The position numbers and the translations under genes are program-made. Positions 34,471-44,096 of a stretch of 64,000 nucleotides of DNA are shown here, piece after piece. The DNA lies in the NCBI RefSeq assembly GCF_003858645.1, contig NZ_RQJP01000002.1:930001-994000 (forward strand), in the 5' to 3' direction. The notes below the pieces were generated by a model. That model was not told the DNA's origin, did not search any database, and saw nothing but the letters and a program-made list of their open reading frames with translations. The stretch is from Larkinella knui (GTDB lineage: Bacteria; Bacteroidota; Bacteroidia; Cytophagales; Spirosomataceae). Within the stretch, counting starts at the first letter, position 1. Each line of letters starts with the position of its first letter.

Positions 34471-36927
34471 CTAGAATTTAAAGTTATACGTCGCTGATGG
34501 GATGAGCGTGGCAAAAACGGAATACCGCACGGCTTCCGCAACCGGAATCTGCACCTGTTCGCCATTCAGGGTGACGGTTCGTTTGTCTTCGGCCTGCCGG
34601 AAATAGACCGAGAACGGATTCCGGCGAGCGTAGGAATTATAGACCGAGAACACCCAGTTGCTTTCCCATTTCTGGGTCGGTTTTTTCTTGCGGTTTTGCA
34701 GGGTAGCCGCCAGATCCAGGCGGTGATACGGCGGAATCCGGTAGTTGTTGCGGGAATTCTCCGCGTTGTGCGGCACCAGATAGCCCTGAAAGAGATAGCC
34801 GTTGGTGGGGAACGTACCCGGCGTACCGGTTGCAAAAGCAAACGTCCCCGAGAAGCTCCAGCGTTTGTTGAGGTCATACAACGCCACGATGTTCACCGTA
34901 TGCCGCTTGTCGAAACGGGTTGGAAACCAGCGGTTGTTATTGATACCGTCCACGAACCGCTCGGTTTTAGCCAGCGTGTAACTCACCCAGCCCGTCAGGT
35001 CGCCCCGGTTCTTTTTCACAAAAAATTCGGCTCCGTAGGCGCGGCCCTTGCCGTTCAGCAGATCGCCTTCGAGGTATTTATTGAGCAGCAGATCGGCCCC
35101 ATCGATGTAATCGACCTGGTTTTGCAGCCATTTGTAATACAGTTCAACCGACACTTCGTATTCGGTACCGGTTTTACCCAGATTCCGGAAATAGCCCCCG
35201 GCGATCTGGTCGGCAATCTGCGGCTTGATGTTATTGGTCGATGGCGTCCAGACATCCAGGGGCGTTGAAGCCGTCGTGTTCGACACCAGGTGGATGTACT
35301 GCGCCAGCCGGTTATAGCTCATTTTCAGCGAACTAACCTCATTCAACTCATATTTGGCCGAAAACCGGGGTTCCCAGTTGCCGTATGTTTTGATGGGTTC
35401 GTTGCGTTTGTAGGTCGTGGTCGAAACCGGAAACCGGCGCTGATTGGGTGGCACATCGGTCTGGAATTCGTAGGCTTCGCCGGGGCCAATGTAATTATAG
35501 AGCGAATACCGCAGTCCGTACTGCAACTGCAACTTCCGGGAAACCACTTGTTCATTGCCAATATAGAGCGCACTTTCGAGTGCGTATTTGTTTTCCAGTC
35601 CAAACGTCCGCACTTCGCCCCCACTGGCCGCCGTGGCTAGTCCCGGCTGAAAGTCGTAGACAATGGCCTGCCCGCCAAACGTCAGGGTGTTGTTTTTCAG
35701 GAACAGTGTGAAGTCGGGTTTGATGCTGTAGTTGACAATACCGGATTTCCAGTTGAAAAAATCCTTCGTGTTTTTCCGCTTCAGGTCGCTGTCCAGCAGG
35801 TAGTCGTAATTGCTGTAAAAAGCCGTGGTGTTCAGGAAAAGCTTGTCGCTGAAAACGTGGTTCCAGCGCAAACTGGTCGTCGTGTTCCCCCAGTTGAACC
35901 CAAAATCGGCCCCGAAAACATCGCGCCCCAAATAACCGGATAAGTAGATGGTATTTTTGGCGTTGATGCGGTAATTGGCCTTGGCCGTCAGGTCGTAAAA
36001 GAAAAACCGGGAGCCTTTCAGGTCGCCCGTCAGAAACGGTTTGGCCAGAATGTCGGCATACGACCGGCGGCCGGCAATAATGAACGACCCCCGCGCCTGG
36101 CCATTTTTATCCTTAAAAAGCGGCTGCTCCAGCGTTAACCGACTAAAAATCAGCCCAATACCGCCCGACACCGTCGTTTTCTTGGAATTTCCCTCTTTCA
36201 TCCGAACGTCGAGAATCGACGAAATCCGACCGCCGTACACGGCCGGAATACCGCCTTTCACCAGCTTGACGTCTTTTACCGCATCGGGATTAAAAACAGA
36301 AAAGAAACCGAACAGGTGGGAGGAGTTGTAGACCGGTGCTTCATCGAGCAACACCAGGTTCTGATCGACGTTCCCGCCCCGGACGTTGAAACCCGTGGCG
36401 CCCTCGCCGACCGTCGAGACGCCCGGCAGCAGTTGAATACTCCGAATGACATCGACCTCGCCCAGCAACGCCGGAATTTTCTGAATCGTCTTCATTTCCA
36501 CCGTGTTGACACTCATCGCCATGCTCTTGACGTTGTCGTCTTCGCGCTTGGTCGACACGGTAACTTCCTGAAGGTCACGTCCCTCTTCTTTCAACTCAAT
36601 GTCTAAGCGGACGTTCTGGCTGGTCAGATCGATGGTGCGGTTCTGTTTGGAAAAACCAACGTACGAATACACCAGATTGTAGGTACCCAGCGGTAAGGTC
36701 AACGAATAAAAGCCGTAGGAATTGGTGGTAATACCGGTACCGGCTTCTTTCACGAACACCGAAACGCCAATCAATCCCTCGCCGTTGGCAGCATCTTTAA
36801 TGTAACCGCTCACCGTTGCCTGACCGTTCGTTCGCCGGGTCGCCGAAGCCGGGTCGGTCGTCCCCTGCGCCAGGACAAAAGAGCTGACCAAAAGCATCAG
36901 CAGGCCGATTTGTAAGAACTGTTTCAT
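34471..36927 (-). CDS. TonB-dependent receptor with carboxypeptidase-like regulatory domain
   Basis: An 818-residue outer-membrane receptor. The signal peptide spans about 1-20 (MKQFLQIGLLM...VLAQ). A carboxypeptidase-regulatory-like domain follows (about 40-125, GYIKDAANGEGLIGVSVFVK), then a plug with LLGEVDVIRSIQLLPGVST and GFNVRGGNVDQNLVLLDEAP, and the barrel, which ends in ATYNFKF. The Met at 36927 is used because the signal peptide begins there; the open frame extends 45 codons upstream. It is co-transcribed with the DUF4249 gene. The plug type differs from SusC, so it is not a SusC/SusD pair. Confidence 0.94.
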   Translation of the reverse strand: MKQFLQIGLLMLLVSSFVLAQGTTDPASATRRTNGQATVSGYIKDAANGEGLIGVSVFVKEAGTGITTNSYGFYSLTLPLGTYNLVYSYVGFSKQNRTIDLTSQNVRLDIELKEEGRDLQEVTVSTKREDDNVKSMAMSVNTVEMKTIQKIPALLGEVDVIRSIQLLPGVSTVGEGATGFNVRGGNVDQNLVLLDEAPVYNSSHLFGFFSVFNPDAVKDVKLVKGGIPAVYGGRISSILDVRMKEGNSKKTTVSGGIGLIFSRLTLEQPLFKDKNGQARGSFIIAGRRSYADILAKPFLTGDLKGSRFFFYDLTAKANYRINAKNTIYLSGYLGRDVFGADFGFNWGNTTTSLRWNHVFSDKLFLNTTAFYSNYDYLLDSDLKRKNTKDFFNWKSGIVNYSIKPDFTLFLKNNTLTFGGQAIVYDFQPGLATAASGGEVRTFGLENKYALESALYIGNEQVVSRKLQLQYGLRYSLYNYIGPGEAYEFQTDVPPNQRRFPVSTTTYKRNEPIKTYGNWEPRFSAKYELNEVSSLKMSYNRLAQYIHLVSNTTASTPLDVWTPSTNNIKPQIADQIAGGYFRNLGKTGTEYEVSVELYYKWLQNQVDYIDGADLLLNKYLEGDLLNGKGRAYGAEFFVKKNRGDLTGWVSYTLAKTERFVDGINNNRWFPTRFDKRHTVNIVALYDLNKRWSFSGTFAFATGTPGTFPTNGYLFQGYLVPHNAENSRNNYRIPPYHRLDLAATLQNRKKKPTQKWESNWVFSVYNSYARRNPFSVYFRQAEDKRTVTLNGEQVQIPVAEAVRYSVFATLIPSATYNFKF

Positions 36928-37270
36928 AATAGGATGGTTGGATGACTGAAAAACAGCCGGAATGGGCTGCTTTTGTTTGATGACAGCAAAGGTCGGTTTT
37001 CCCCCTATCACATAGGACAAAAAAGTGATGAACCGCCAAAATTCCAGCCTGAAAGGCATCATAGGTTGAACTAAAGCAACGGTGAGGCTATACGGCCAAA
37101 GTAAATGGAGACGCGGTGAAATGGATCAGAAACGCAGATAATTGATCAAAATGCGGTTCCAGTCGCTGTAATCCCGCAATCGGCCTCCTAATTCTGAAAA
37201 CCTTTCAACAGTTGAGCCGGATTGTTGTTAGGTAAGAACAACCTGTCTGTTAATCAATCAAAAACCAATC
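36928..37270. promoter_or_regulatory. Divergent intergenic region, TonB receptor / oxidoreductase
   Basis: 343 bases between divergent genes. A short imperfect hairpin (AAACAGCC / GGCTGCTTT) lies near 36952-36975 in the receptor's leader. No promoter consensus could be placed with confidence and no gene is visible. Confidence 0.4.
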
Positions 37271-38383
37271 ATGAGTGAACTGAAAGAACTGGGCTTAGGC
37301 GTTATTGGCTTCGGCGGTTTTGGCCTGTTTGCCACACAGCATTTCCTCCAAACGCCCAACGTCAAACTCATCGGCATTGCCGGTTCCCAGCGCGAAGAAG
37401 CGACAAAAGCCGCCAACCGCTTTGGCGCTACGCACTTTGATACCATCGACGAACTGCTGGCCCAGCCCGACCTCGACATCGTTTACATTGCCACACCGCC
37501 GTTTTTGCATTATGAACAGTCGATGCAGGCGCTACGGGCGGGAAAACACGTGATTTGTGAAAAACCGCTGGCCATGAATGCCGAACAGGGTCGCGAGATG
37601 GTGGCCTACGCCGAAAGCAAAGGATTGCTGATGGTGACCAACCTGATGCAACGCTACAACCCGATGTTCGAGCGCATTAAAACGCTGATCGACAAAAAGA
37701 TACTGGGTGAATTTCTGCACGGTTATTTCGAGAATTACGCGGGTGACGAAGGGCTGGCACCCCAGCACTGGTTCTGGAACCGCGAACTGAGTGGCGGTAT
37801 TTTTATCGAACACGGCGTTCACTTCTTCGACATGTTTGCGGGCTGGCTGGGCGAAGGCAAAGTAGAAGCCGCCCAGGTTTGCAAACGCGACGGAACCGAC
37901 CTCGAAGATCAGGTGAATGCGACGGTTCGCTACGGCGATACGCTGGTTAATTTCTACCACGGTTTCACGCAGGTGGGCCGGATGGACCGCCAGGAAATGC
38001 GGCTTTTGTTTGAGCGGGGCGACGTTACCCTGCAGGAATGGGTGCCGACGCGGGCCGTGATTCGGGGGCTGGTCGACGAATCCGGGACGCGGGCACTGAT
38101 GGACCTTTTTCCGGAGTCAATCCTGGACATTTCCGCCAATTACGGCGGCAAAGACCGGGCGGCCCGCGGCCGCAACAAAGAGTTTGAAATAGCCCAGCAG
38201 GTTCAGATCCGCTACGGTTTCGATCACAACAAAATGCACCTGTATGGCGAACTGCTGCGGCTGATGTTCCGCGACCAGACATCTGCCATCCGGTATCCCG
38301 AAACGCACCGGAAAATCACCGAACAGAACGGGTTGATTTCGCTGCTGACGGCGGTGGATGCCGACCGGCTGGCGCGGAAGTAG
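37271..38383 (+). CDS. Gfo/Idh/MocA family NAD(P)-dependent oxidoreductase
   Basis: A 370-residue dehydrogenase. The Rossmann fold starts LGVIGFGGFGLFA (about 9-21), and the family's EKP motif is in HVICEKPLAMNAEQG. The C-terminal domain has the GGGIF-like SGGIFIEHGVHFFDM segment with the catalytic His. It acts on a sugar or cyclitol, but the substrate cannot be read. The gene stands alone between the TonB receptor region and the palindrome-rich gap. There is no signal peptide, so it is cytoplasmic. Confidence 0.93.
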   Translation: MSELKELGLGVIGFGGFGLFATQHFLQTPNVKLIGIAGSQREEATKAANRFGATHFDTIDELLAQPDLDIVYIATPPFLHYEQSMQALRAGKHVICEKPLAMNAEQGREMVAYAESKGLLMVTNLMQRYNPMFERIKTLIDKKILGEFLHGYFENYAGDEGLAPQHWFWNRELSGGIFIEHGVHFFDMFAGWLGEGKVEAAQVCKRDGTDLEDQVNATVRYGDTLVNFYHGFTQVGRMDRQEMRLLFERGDVTLQEWVPTRAVIRGLVDESGTRALMDLFPESILDISANYGGKDRAARGRNKEFEIAQQVQIRYGFDHNKMHLYGELLRLMFRDQTSAIRYPETHRKITEQNGLISLLTAVDADRLARK

Positions 38384-38414
38384 ACCGGGGAGCACAAAAT
38401 TTCTCCCGGGGTCG

Positions 38415-38590
38415 GTGTTGAACCCCGGCGGGGTTTCCAGTTACCAGAATAAGACGATGAACCTATCCATCTAAGCCCCGGCAGGGGAGCCCTGATTAAC
38501 GGCGGTCTTGCATTTAGGACGCCCCTGCCGGCGCTTAAAACAGGCAATTCAGTCCTTCCAGGCTAGTAACCGGAAAACCCTTCCGGAGTT
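38415..38590. repeat. REP-like composite palindromic unit, copy 1
   Basis: Four palindromic elements occur in the order A-B-B'-A'. A (38415-38438) contains TTGAACCCCGGCGGGGTTT. B (38471-38494) contains TAAGCCCCGGCAGGGG. B' (38515-38537) is an inverted B, and A' (38563-38590) is a decayed inverted A. The outer and inner pairs make a nested super-palindrome of about 175 bases. Each element is itself a hairpin with a CCCCGG core. Confidence 0.85.
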
Positions 38591-38726
38591 ACCGGTTACC
38601 ATCGGCGGTTCTTTAAGTATATTACAAGTCCCTTATTTGTAAGGGTATAATCGCAGGACTTTGATCATGCTATTGCATGTATAAATCGCCCTTAAATTCC
38701 ATGTTGGTTCATCAACCAGGGGATTT

Positions 38727-38752
38727 GTGTTGAACCCCGAAAGGGTGTTCTG
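38727..38752. repeat. Single REP-like A element
   Basis: One more copy of the A-type palindrome (GTGTTGAACCCCGAAAGGGT) lies between the two composite units, without B partners. Confidence 0.75.
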
Positions 38753-38791
38753 ACGGTAATATTCTCTCGAATGTCGGGAAAGATCTCATTT

Positions 38792-38982
38792 GTGTTGAAC
38801 CCCGGAGGGGTTTTCTGCTACTAGCCCGTAAAAGCCGAATTGCAAGCTTTAAGCCCCGGCAGGGGCGTCCTACTGGTGAAATTGATGGTGGTTTGAAGTT
38901 TAGGACGCCCCGGCCGGGGCTTAGCCAGATGGCGGCAGATTACTCATTCTAGTAACAGGAAACCCCTCCGGGGTTCAACACC
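38792..38982. repeat. REP-like composite palindromic unit, copy 2
   Basis: Same A-B-B'-A' order as copy 1. A is at 38792-38817 (TTGAACCCCGGAGGGGTTTT), B at 38848-38872 (TTTAAGCCCCGGCAGGGGCG), B' at 38901-38923 and A' at 38958-38982 (AACCCCTCCGGGGTTCAACA). The A-to-B distance (56 bases) equals that in copy 1. Similarity extends beyond the hairpins into CTACTAG / CTAGTAAC flanks. Confidence 0.87.
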
Positions 38983-39134
38983 GACCACCCCACCCTACGG
39001 CACCTTGAATTACTAACCAAAAACGACCAAAATTTGTCTTTTTAAAAGCTTTTTCAGGGTTGTACGGCTAGACAAATTCAGCCAATCATCACTACCAATT
39101 CAAATCCTAACTAACCGTTCGAATCACGAAAAAA

Positions 39135-39385
39135 ATGTATTTCCTACTGACGGTTGGCTTTGCGGGACTGCTCTGGCTGGCCACGACCACCCGCTCGAAA
39201 AAACCGGCCTCTTCAAACCGGGTCGGGCGTGGAAACCAGGCCCCTACACGTTGCGGAACCAGGCCCGGCTGGAAGACCTCGCCGGCCATACACTCAACCG
39301 GCCTTTTGATCGGGATGTAATCCAAAAAGCAGTCCCCGCGACTTCGGGAAACTTCGTCGAGCGGCCATTCCGGGTCGATCCGTGA
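39135..39385 (+). pseudogene. Small membrane-anchored protein gene split by a one-base frameshift
   Basis: The ATG at 39135 opens a hydrophobic helix (MYFLLTVGFAGLLWLATTTR), followed by a run of six A at 39198-39203. In the starting frame the sequence then becomes Cys/Pro/Arg-rich and loses protein character. Shifting to the -1 frame at the A-run gives a continuous polar tail (GLFKPGRAWKPGPY, then TLRNQARLEDLAGHTLNRPF) that ends at a stop at 39383-39385. The joined product would be about 84 residues with one membrane helix. The cause could be a real mutation, a sequencing error in the homopolymer, or slippage during expression. The family is not recognised. Confidence 0.5.
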
Positions 39386-39396
39386 AAATCAGTTTC

Positions 39397-39678
39397 TTAA
39401 TTGGTACTGAATTGGTAGTTGACCAGCTCAATCTCGGCTTTTAACTTGTCCATCCGGGATTGGATTTTAGCAAGCATTCTACTTCGCTGCTTTCTCTCAA
39501 GTTCCAGGTCATGGGCCAGCTTCTCATACTTCCGTATGGATTCTGCCACCTGCTCGATACCCGCCTGGATGCGGATTGCCCGTTCGATTTGAGCAATTTC
39601 ATTCTGGTACCAATTAACATGCCTGAACGGAAGGTCATCGGCCGGAGTGGCGTTGATAACAAGTCGTAATAAATTCAT
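39397..39678 (-). CDS. Small coiled-coil protein, function unknown
   Basis: A 93-residue protein from the Met at 39678 (116 residues from an upstream start at 39747). After a short hydrophobic start (MNLLRLVINATPADDLPF) it is almost entirely charged helix (EIAQIERAIRIQAGIEQVAE, then KLAHDLELERKQRSRMLAKI), suggesting a coiled coil. The composition and heptad spacing argue for a real gene. No family is recognised and no neighbour explains it. It is convergent with the frameshifted small gene, 11 bases apart. Confidence 0.5.
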   Translation of the reverse strand: MNLLRLVINATPADDLPFRHVNWYQNEIAQIERAIRIQAGIEQVAESIRKYEKLAHDLELERKQRSRMLAKIQSRMDKLKAEIELVNYQFSTN

Positions 39679-39747
39679 AAACCGCATTAAAGAGAGGAAT
39701 AGAAAGTCAATATAACGATTAAAGTAGGCATTTATAGTCAACCTCAC

Positions 39748-40079
39748 CTACGTTTTCCTATCCAATTATAAATCACTTATTTATTGGTACCGTCTGCCTA
39801 TGATGGAAAAGATCGAAACTAGAGCGCCTGCAAAACGGGCGGCTTATTCCTGAAAAACGGACAAGAAGTATGCCAAATACCGCCATCAGTTGCAACTCAT
39901 GCGGCCACGCCTTACCTTTGCCCCACTGCTTCATAGAATCATCAAATACCGCCGACCTTCCCGAAAATTCCTGCCGAAAACCGGTAGGTCGTTTTCACCT
40001 GCGCCACACTTTTGAGCGCAACAGGCTCCGGAAAGGAGCCTGACGGTCCAACCAGTCAATCCATTCAATTTTCGAAAAA
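39748..40079. other. Intergenic region before the SnoaL lipoprotein gene
   Basis: About 330 bases without a recognisable gene. A short hairpin (CAGGCTCC / GGAGCCTG) at 40022-40042 lies 38 bases before the lipoprotein start and could be part of its leader. A 17-codon frame near 39800 looks insignificant. Confidence 0.4.
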
Positions 40080-40904
40080 ATGAAAATTCGCGTTTTCATT
40101 GCGGGGCCGCTATGCGTTGCCCTGATCCTTTCGTGTTCCAGAACAACTCCCAACCAGACAGGCAGCATGCAGCAGATAGAAATAAACAAAACCATCATCC
40201 GTGATTTTTACCGGCGCACGGTTGCGAATGGCGATATCGACTACGCCGACCAAATCATCGCCGACGACTACATTCAGCACAGTCCGATGGTCAAACCGGG
40301 CAAAGCGGGGCTGATGGAAGCGCTGAATTCGATGAAACAAATGCCCAAACCGGCCACTTCCACGAAACCGTTCATGCGGCTCATTGCAGAAGGTGATTTC
40401 GTGGTGACGAATCTGAGCTTCGAGATGGGTGGCAAAATAATGGTCGTGGTTGATCTGTTCCGGTTCCAGAACGGACAAGTGGCCGAACATTGGGACGCCG
40501 TTCAACAGCAACCCGAAACCACCCTGAACGGTCATCCCATGATGGACGGTGCCGTAGAAACAGAAGATTTCGGCCTAACCTTGACCCATAAAAAGCGGGT
40601 CGGCGACTTTTATCAACGCATTCTGATTGACCGGAAAGTTGAGTTTCTTTCCCAGTATGTCGCGCCGGACCTCATTCAGCACACGCCCGAAATCGCCAAC
40701 GGATCGGACGGTTTGCGCCAGTATTTGCAGCAAACCGGTCGTTTCTCCATCGATCACCTGCTTCGGATCATTGGAGAGGGCAATTTTGTGGTTGTTCAGT
40801 CGGACGGTCAACTTGACCGGAAACCGGTGACGTTCTATGACGTTTTTCGGCTGAGTCAGGGAAAAATCGTGGAAATGTGGCGGGTTACGCAACAGATGCC
40901 CTAA
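40080..40904 (+). CDS. Lipoprotein with two tandem SnoaL-like domains
   Basis: A 274-residue protein with a lipoprotein signal (lipobox LILSC, Cys19). Two SnoaL/NTF2-like domains of about 120 residues follow. The first runs from IIRDFYRRTVANGDIDYADQ to GQVAEHWDAVQ, the second from VGDFYQRILIDRKVEFLSQY to GKIVEMWRVTQ. Each copy has the matching ADDYIQHSP / APDLIQHTP segment and the cone-fold strand VDLFRFQNG / YDVFRLSQG. SnoaL-like proteins bind or convert small molecules, and no conserved catalytic set decides which. It is a single gene ending at a bidirectional terminator. Confidence 0.85.
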   Translation: MKIRVFIAGPLCVALILSCSRTTPNQTGSMQQIEINKTIIRDFYRRTVANGDIDYADQIIADDYIQHSPMVKPGKAGLMEALNSMKQMPKPATSTKPFMRLIAEGDFVVTNLSFEMGGKIMVVVDLFRFQNGQVAEHWDAVQQQPETTLNGHPMMDGAVETEDFGLTLTHKKRVGDFYQRILIDRKVEFLSQYVAPDLIQHTPEIANGSDGLRQYLQQTGRFSIDHLLRIIGEGNFVVVQSDGQLDRKPVTFYDVFRLSQGKIVEMWRVTQQMP

Positions 40905-40910
40905 ACCAAA

Positions 40911-40940
40911 AACAGCCCACGGTTTTGGCCGTGGGCTGTT
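40911..40940. terminator. Bidirectional intrinsic terminator
   Basis: A perfect 12-base stem (AACAGCCCACGG / CCGTGGGCTGTT, loop TTTTGG) lies between the convergent SnoaL and copA genes. A TTTTT tract follows on the plus side and a U-rich stretch on the minus side. Confidence 0.88.
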
Positions 40941-40957
40941 CATTTTTAACAAACGGT

Positions 40958-43222
40958 TTATAACCGTATGCTGCGTAACCGTAAACTATTGCTGACCACC
41001 GACACCGAACTGAGCGCCATGGCGGCTCCGGCCATCATCGGATTGAGCAGAAAACCGTTGAAGGGGAACAAAATTCCGGCGGCAATCGGAATGCCGATCA
41101 GGTTGTAGATGAACGCCCAAAACAGGTTTTGCCGAATGACCTGCACGGTCCTGCGCGACAATTCCAATGCTTTCGGTATGCTGCCCAGATCCGACGTAAT
41201 GAGCGTCATCCGGGCCACATCCATCGCAATGTCAGACCCTTTGCCCATCGCCATGCTGACATCGGCCTGAGCCAGTGCCTGTGAGTCGTTGATGCCGTCG
41301 CCCACCATTGCAACCACCCTGCCCCGGTTTTGCAGTTCCTTGACGAAAGCGGCTTTATCCGACGGCATGACCTCGGCGCGAAAATCGGTCAGCCCCACGG
41401 TTTGGGCTACTGCCCCGGCCGTTTGCGGGTTGTCGCCGGTCAGCATGTAGACCTCGATACCCCGGTTTTTCAGTGTTTGGATGGCGGCTTTCGACGTTTC
41501 CTTGATCTGGTCGGCAATGGCAATGATGGCCAGAACGGTTTTTTCGTCGGCAAAATAAACCACGGTTTGGGCGTCGTGCTGCCACTGGTTCACGCGTTGC
41601 TCAATGCCCGGCTCTATGAAAATACCGCGTTCGTCCAGCAGGCGACGATTCCCAACCAGATACGTAACATCCTCATAACGAGCCGAAACACCGCGTCCGG
41701 TCAGGCTTTCGAAGCTCTCGAGCGTGAGTGTTTTTCCGGACAAGGGGCCCAGATGGTCGATCACGGCATCGGCCAGCGGGTGTTCCGACTGGCTTTCCAG
41801 AGCCACTAAAATCGACGACAGCCGCGCGACTTCGGACGACTGCCATTCCAGCGCCGTGACGGCTGGTTTTCCGGCGGTAATCGTGCCGGTTTTATCCAGA
41901 ACGACGGCGTTCACCCGATGCCCCAACTCCAGGCTTTCGGCGTCTTTGATCAGAATCTGGTTGTCTGCGCCTTTGCCCACCCCGACCATGATGGCCGTGG
42001 GCGTGGCGAGTCCCAACGCACACGGGCAGGCGATGACCAGCACCGTGACCGACGTTAGCAAAGCCTGGGCAAACGCGTTTTCGGCGGGCCCGAAAACCAT
42101 CCAGACCACGAACGTCAGCAGGGCAATCGAGATGACGACCGGCACAAAAATACCGGCAATCCGATCGACCAGTTTCTGCACCGGCGCTTTGCTGCCCTGG
42201 GCGTCCTGCACCATCCGGATGATCTGCGCCAGCACCGTATCGGCACCAACCTTCGCGGCCCGAAAGCGGAAGCTTCCTTTCTGGTTGATCGTTCCGGCAA
42301 ATACCGCCTGATCCGTCTTTTTTTCAACCGGTATGGGTTCGCCGGAAATCATGCTTTCGTCGACGAACGACGAACCGGAAATCAGGACTCCATCGACCGG
42401 AATTTTCTCGCCGGGCCGCACCACGATCACCTGACCCACCCGCACCGACGCCACCGGAACTTCGATTTCTGCCTCATTTTCCACAATCCGGACCGTTTTG
42501 GGCTGCAAACCCATCAGTTTTTTAATGGCCGATGAGGTGTTCGATTTGGCCCGTTCTTCGAGTAGTTTACCCAGTAAAATAAACGTGATGATGACCGCAG
42601 CCGTTTCGAAATAAACGTGCGGGTGAATGCCGCGGGCGTGCCAGAACTGGGGATTGAAGGTATTGAAGGTGCTGAACAGAAACGCAATACCGGTCGACAG
42701 GGCCACCAGCGTATCCATGTTGGTTTTTCCGTGCCGGGCCTGTTTCCAGGCATTGACAAAAAACGAACGACCCAGACCGAACACCACCGGAGCCGACAGC
42801 ACCAGCATGATCTCGTTGGCATACGCACCATTCATGAAAAACATGCCGATGATGACCACCGGTACCGACAGGACAGCCGCCCAGATCGTCCGTTGTCTCA
42901 ACGATTCGTAGTGGCGTTGCTGGGCTTCGGCCTGCACCGCCTGCGGGTCTTCCGCATCGATGATCAGGTCGTAGCCGATGGAACGGATGGCATTCTGGAG
43001 GTCCTGCTGGCTGACGGCTTTGGGGTCGAACTCGACCCAGGCCTGCTGATTGGCATAATTGACACCCGCATCGACAACGCCCGGTGTCGTTTTCAGCATC
43101 GACTCCACACTCACGGCACAGGCCGCGCAGCTCATTTCCAGAACGGGATAGGTTTTTCGAACCGGTTTGGAAGTCGAACCGGTTCGTGCGGTTCGTTCGA
43201 CCGCCGTGGGTTGCGTACTCAT
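40958..43222 (-). CDS. copA: Copper-type P1B ATPase
   Basis: A 754-residue heavy-metal-exporting ATPase. An N-terminal HMA domain (about 24-92) has the metal-binding MSCAAC motif. Eight membrane helices include the ion-path CPC motif ([14 protein letters not shown], about 395-408). The phosphorylation site DKTGTITAG and the hinge [10 protein letters not shown] complete the set, and the TGE-like SGEPIP is present in the actuator domain. CPC with MSCAAC favours Cu(I)/Ag(I). The start overlaps the end of the copper chaperone gene by 4 bases. No CsoR or MerR-type regulator is adjacent. Confidence 0.95.
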   Translation of the reverse strand: MSTQPTAVERTARTGSTSKPVRKTYPVLEMSCAACAVSVESMLKTTPGVVDAGVNYANQQAWVEFDPKAVSQQDLQNAIRSIGYDLIIDAEDPQAVQAEAQQRHYESLRQRTIWAAVLSVPVVIIGMFFMNGAYANEIMLVLSAPVVFGLGRSFFVNAWKQARHGKTNMDTLVALSTGIAFLFSTFNTFNPQFWHARGIHPHVYFETAAVIITFILLGKLLEERAKSNTSSAIKKLMGLQPKTVRIVENEAEIEVPVASVRVGQVIVVRPGEKIPVDGVLISGSSFVDESMISGEPIPVEKKTDQAVFAGTINQKGSFRFRAAKVGADTVLAQIIRMVQDAQGSKAPVQKLVDRIAGIFVPVVISIALLTFVVWMVFGPAENAFAQALLTSVTVLVIACPCALGLATPTAIMVGVGKGADNQILIKDAESLELGHRVNAVVLDKTGTITAGKPAVTALEWQSSEVARLSSILVALESQSEHPLADAVIDHLGPLSGKTLTLESFESLTGRGVSARYEDVTYLVGNRRLLDERGIFIEPGIEQRVNQWQHDAQTVVYFADEKTVLAIIAIADQIKETSKAAIQTLKNRGIEVYMLTGDNPQTAGAVAQTVGLTDFRAEVMPSDKAAFVKELQNRGRVVAMVGDGINDSQALAQADVSMAMGKGSDIAMDVARMTLITSDLGSIPKALELSRRTVQVIRQNLFWAFIYNLIGIPIAAGILFPFNGFLLNPMMAGAAMALSSVSVVSNSLRLRSIRL

Positions 43223-43422
43223 ACCGGTTCGGCTTTGTAACCGGCTTCTTTCAGGGCTTCTTTCACCTGATCGACCGTCGATCCTTCCACCGTCAGGAGT
43301 TTATCCGGGTTTTGGGTATCGACCTGCCATTTGTTTTCACCGACGGCTTTGTTGAGAAAAGGAGTAACCGTGGCCACACAGCCCCCGCATTTGATATTGG
43401 TTTTGAATGTTATCGTTTCCAT
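43219..43422 (-). CDS. copZ: HMA-domain copper chaperone
   Basis: A 67-residue, single HMA domain with the metal-binding KCGGC motif (Cys12, Cys15) on the first loop and the usual ferredoxin-like pattern ending [13 protein letters not shown]. It probably delivers Cu(I) to the ATPase encoded next, with which it shares a 4-base overlap. The first Cys is preceded by Lys rather than the more common Met-x, which is frequent in Bacteroidota copies. Confidence 0.88.
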   Translation of the reverse strand: METITFKTNIKCGGCVATVTPFLNKAVGENKWQVDTQNPDKLLTVEGSTVDQVKEALKEAGYKAEPV

Positions 43423-43448
43423 GATCCTGTTTCAATTCATTGATAGTG

Positions 43449-43476
43449 CAAATATCACCGATAGAACAAGATCAAA
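43449..43476 (-). promoter_or_regulatory. Candidate promoter of the copZ-copA operon
   Basis: On the minus strand GATATTTG (43456-43449) matches the -7 element TAnnTTTG in seven of eight positions, and TTTG (43476-43473) 16 bases upstream fits the -33 element. The leader would be about 20 bases. Confidence 0.35.
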
Positions 43477-43552
43477 CCGTACAGAATTCCGGCTGGCTGG
43501 TATAGAATTGTGCACTCGGGTACAAATTTGGTAACGTGCCCGCTACTCTTCG

Positions 43553-43981
43553 TTATTCCACCAGATTCGGTAGCTCGACGGTCCGAAGCCAATACCGAAG
43601 CGTTGTTTGCAACTGTTCCTGCCAGTCTTCAAACAAAACCGGTTTGGTATGGAAGGCCCGGGCACCCAGCCGGTAGGCCTGGCTAATGTCTTCGGGGCGC
43701 GAAGACCCCGACCACATGACGACGGGAATCTGCTGGTAATTTTCGTTGATTTTCAATTGCCGGAGGGTTTTCAGGCCATCCAGAACCGGCATGTAAAAAT
43801 CCAGCATGATCAGGGAAGGATATTCTTCCGGGGCACTATTCTGGAGATGAGTCAGCAGGGCTGCTCCGTGTAAAAACCGCCGGATTTTCAGGTCCGGCTG
43901 GATCTCGTGAATCGCCCGATCGATGTAACTAAAATCCGTCTGATCGTCTTCCACCACGTAAAATGTAATACTGTTTTCCAT
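43553..43981 (-). CDS. Single-domain response regulator (Rcp1-like)
   Basis: A 142-residue receiver domain with nothing attached. The acidic pocket is EDD (about 10-12), phospho-Asp lies in LIMLDFYMPVLDG and the conserved Lys in FHTKPVLF. Such free receivers act in phosphorelays or bind protein partners rather than DNA. The Met at 43981 is chosen because the receiver fold starts there. It lies 115 bases after the receiver-kinase gene on the same strand and probably belongs to the same signalling set. Confidence 0.9.
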   Translation of the reverse strand: MENSITFYVVEDDQTDFSYIDRAIHEIQPDLKIRRFLHGAALLTHLQNSAPEEYPSLIMLDFYMPVLDGLKTLRQLKINENYQQIPVVMWSGSSRPEDISQAYRLGARAFHTKPVLFEDWQEQLQTTLRYWLRTVELPNLVE

Positions 43982-44096
43982 ACCGTTTTTATTTTTCAGA
44001 TACGCAAGCTTAGACCTAAGAATCCACTGATAGCGAGGCATTTTCATTCACCGTGACAATTCTCCATTCTTTCATATCCGGCCTATTATCTTCACT

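Noticed and set aside
38396-38990. CRISPR array in the repeat-rich gap
   Set aside because: Repeats are two different palindromes in mixed orientation with uneven spacing and no cas genes, which fits REP-like elements, not CRISPR.
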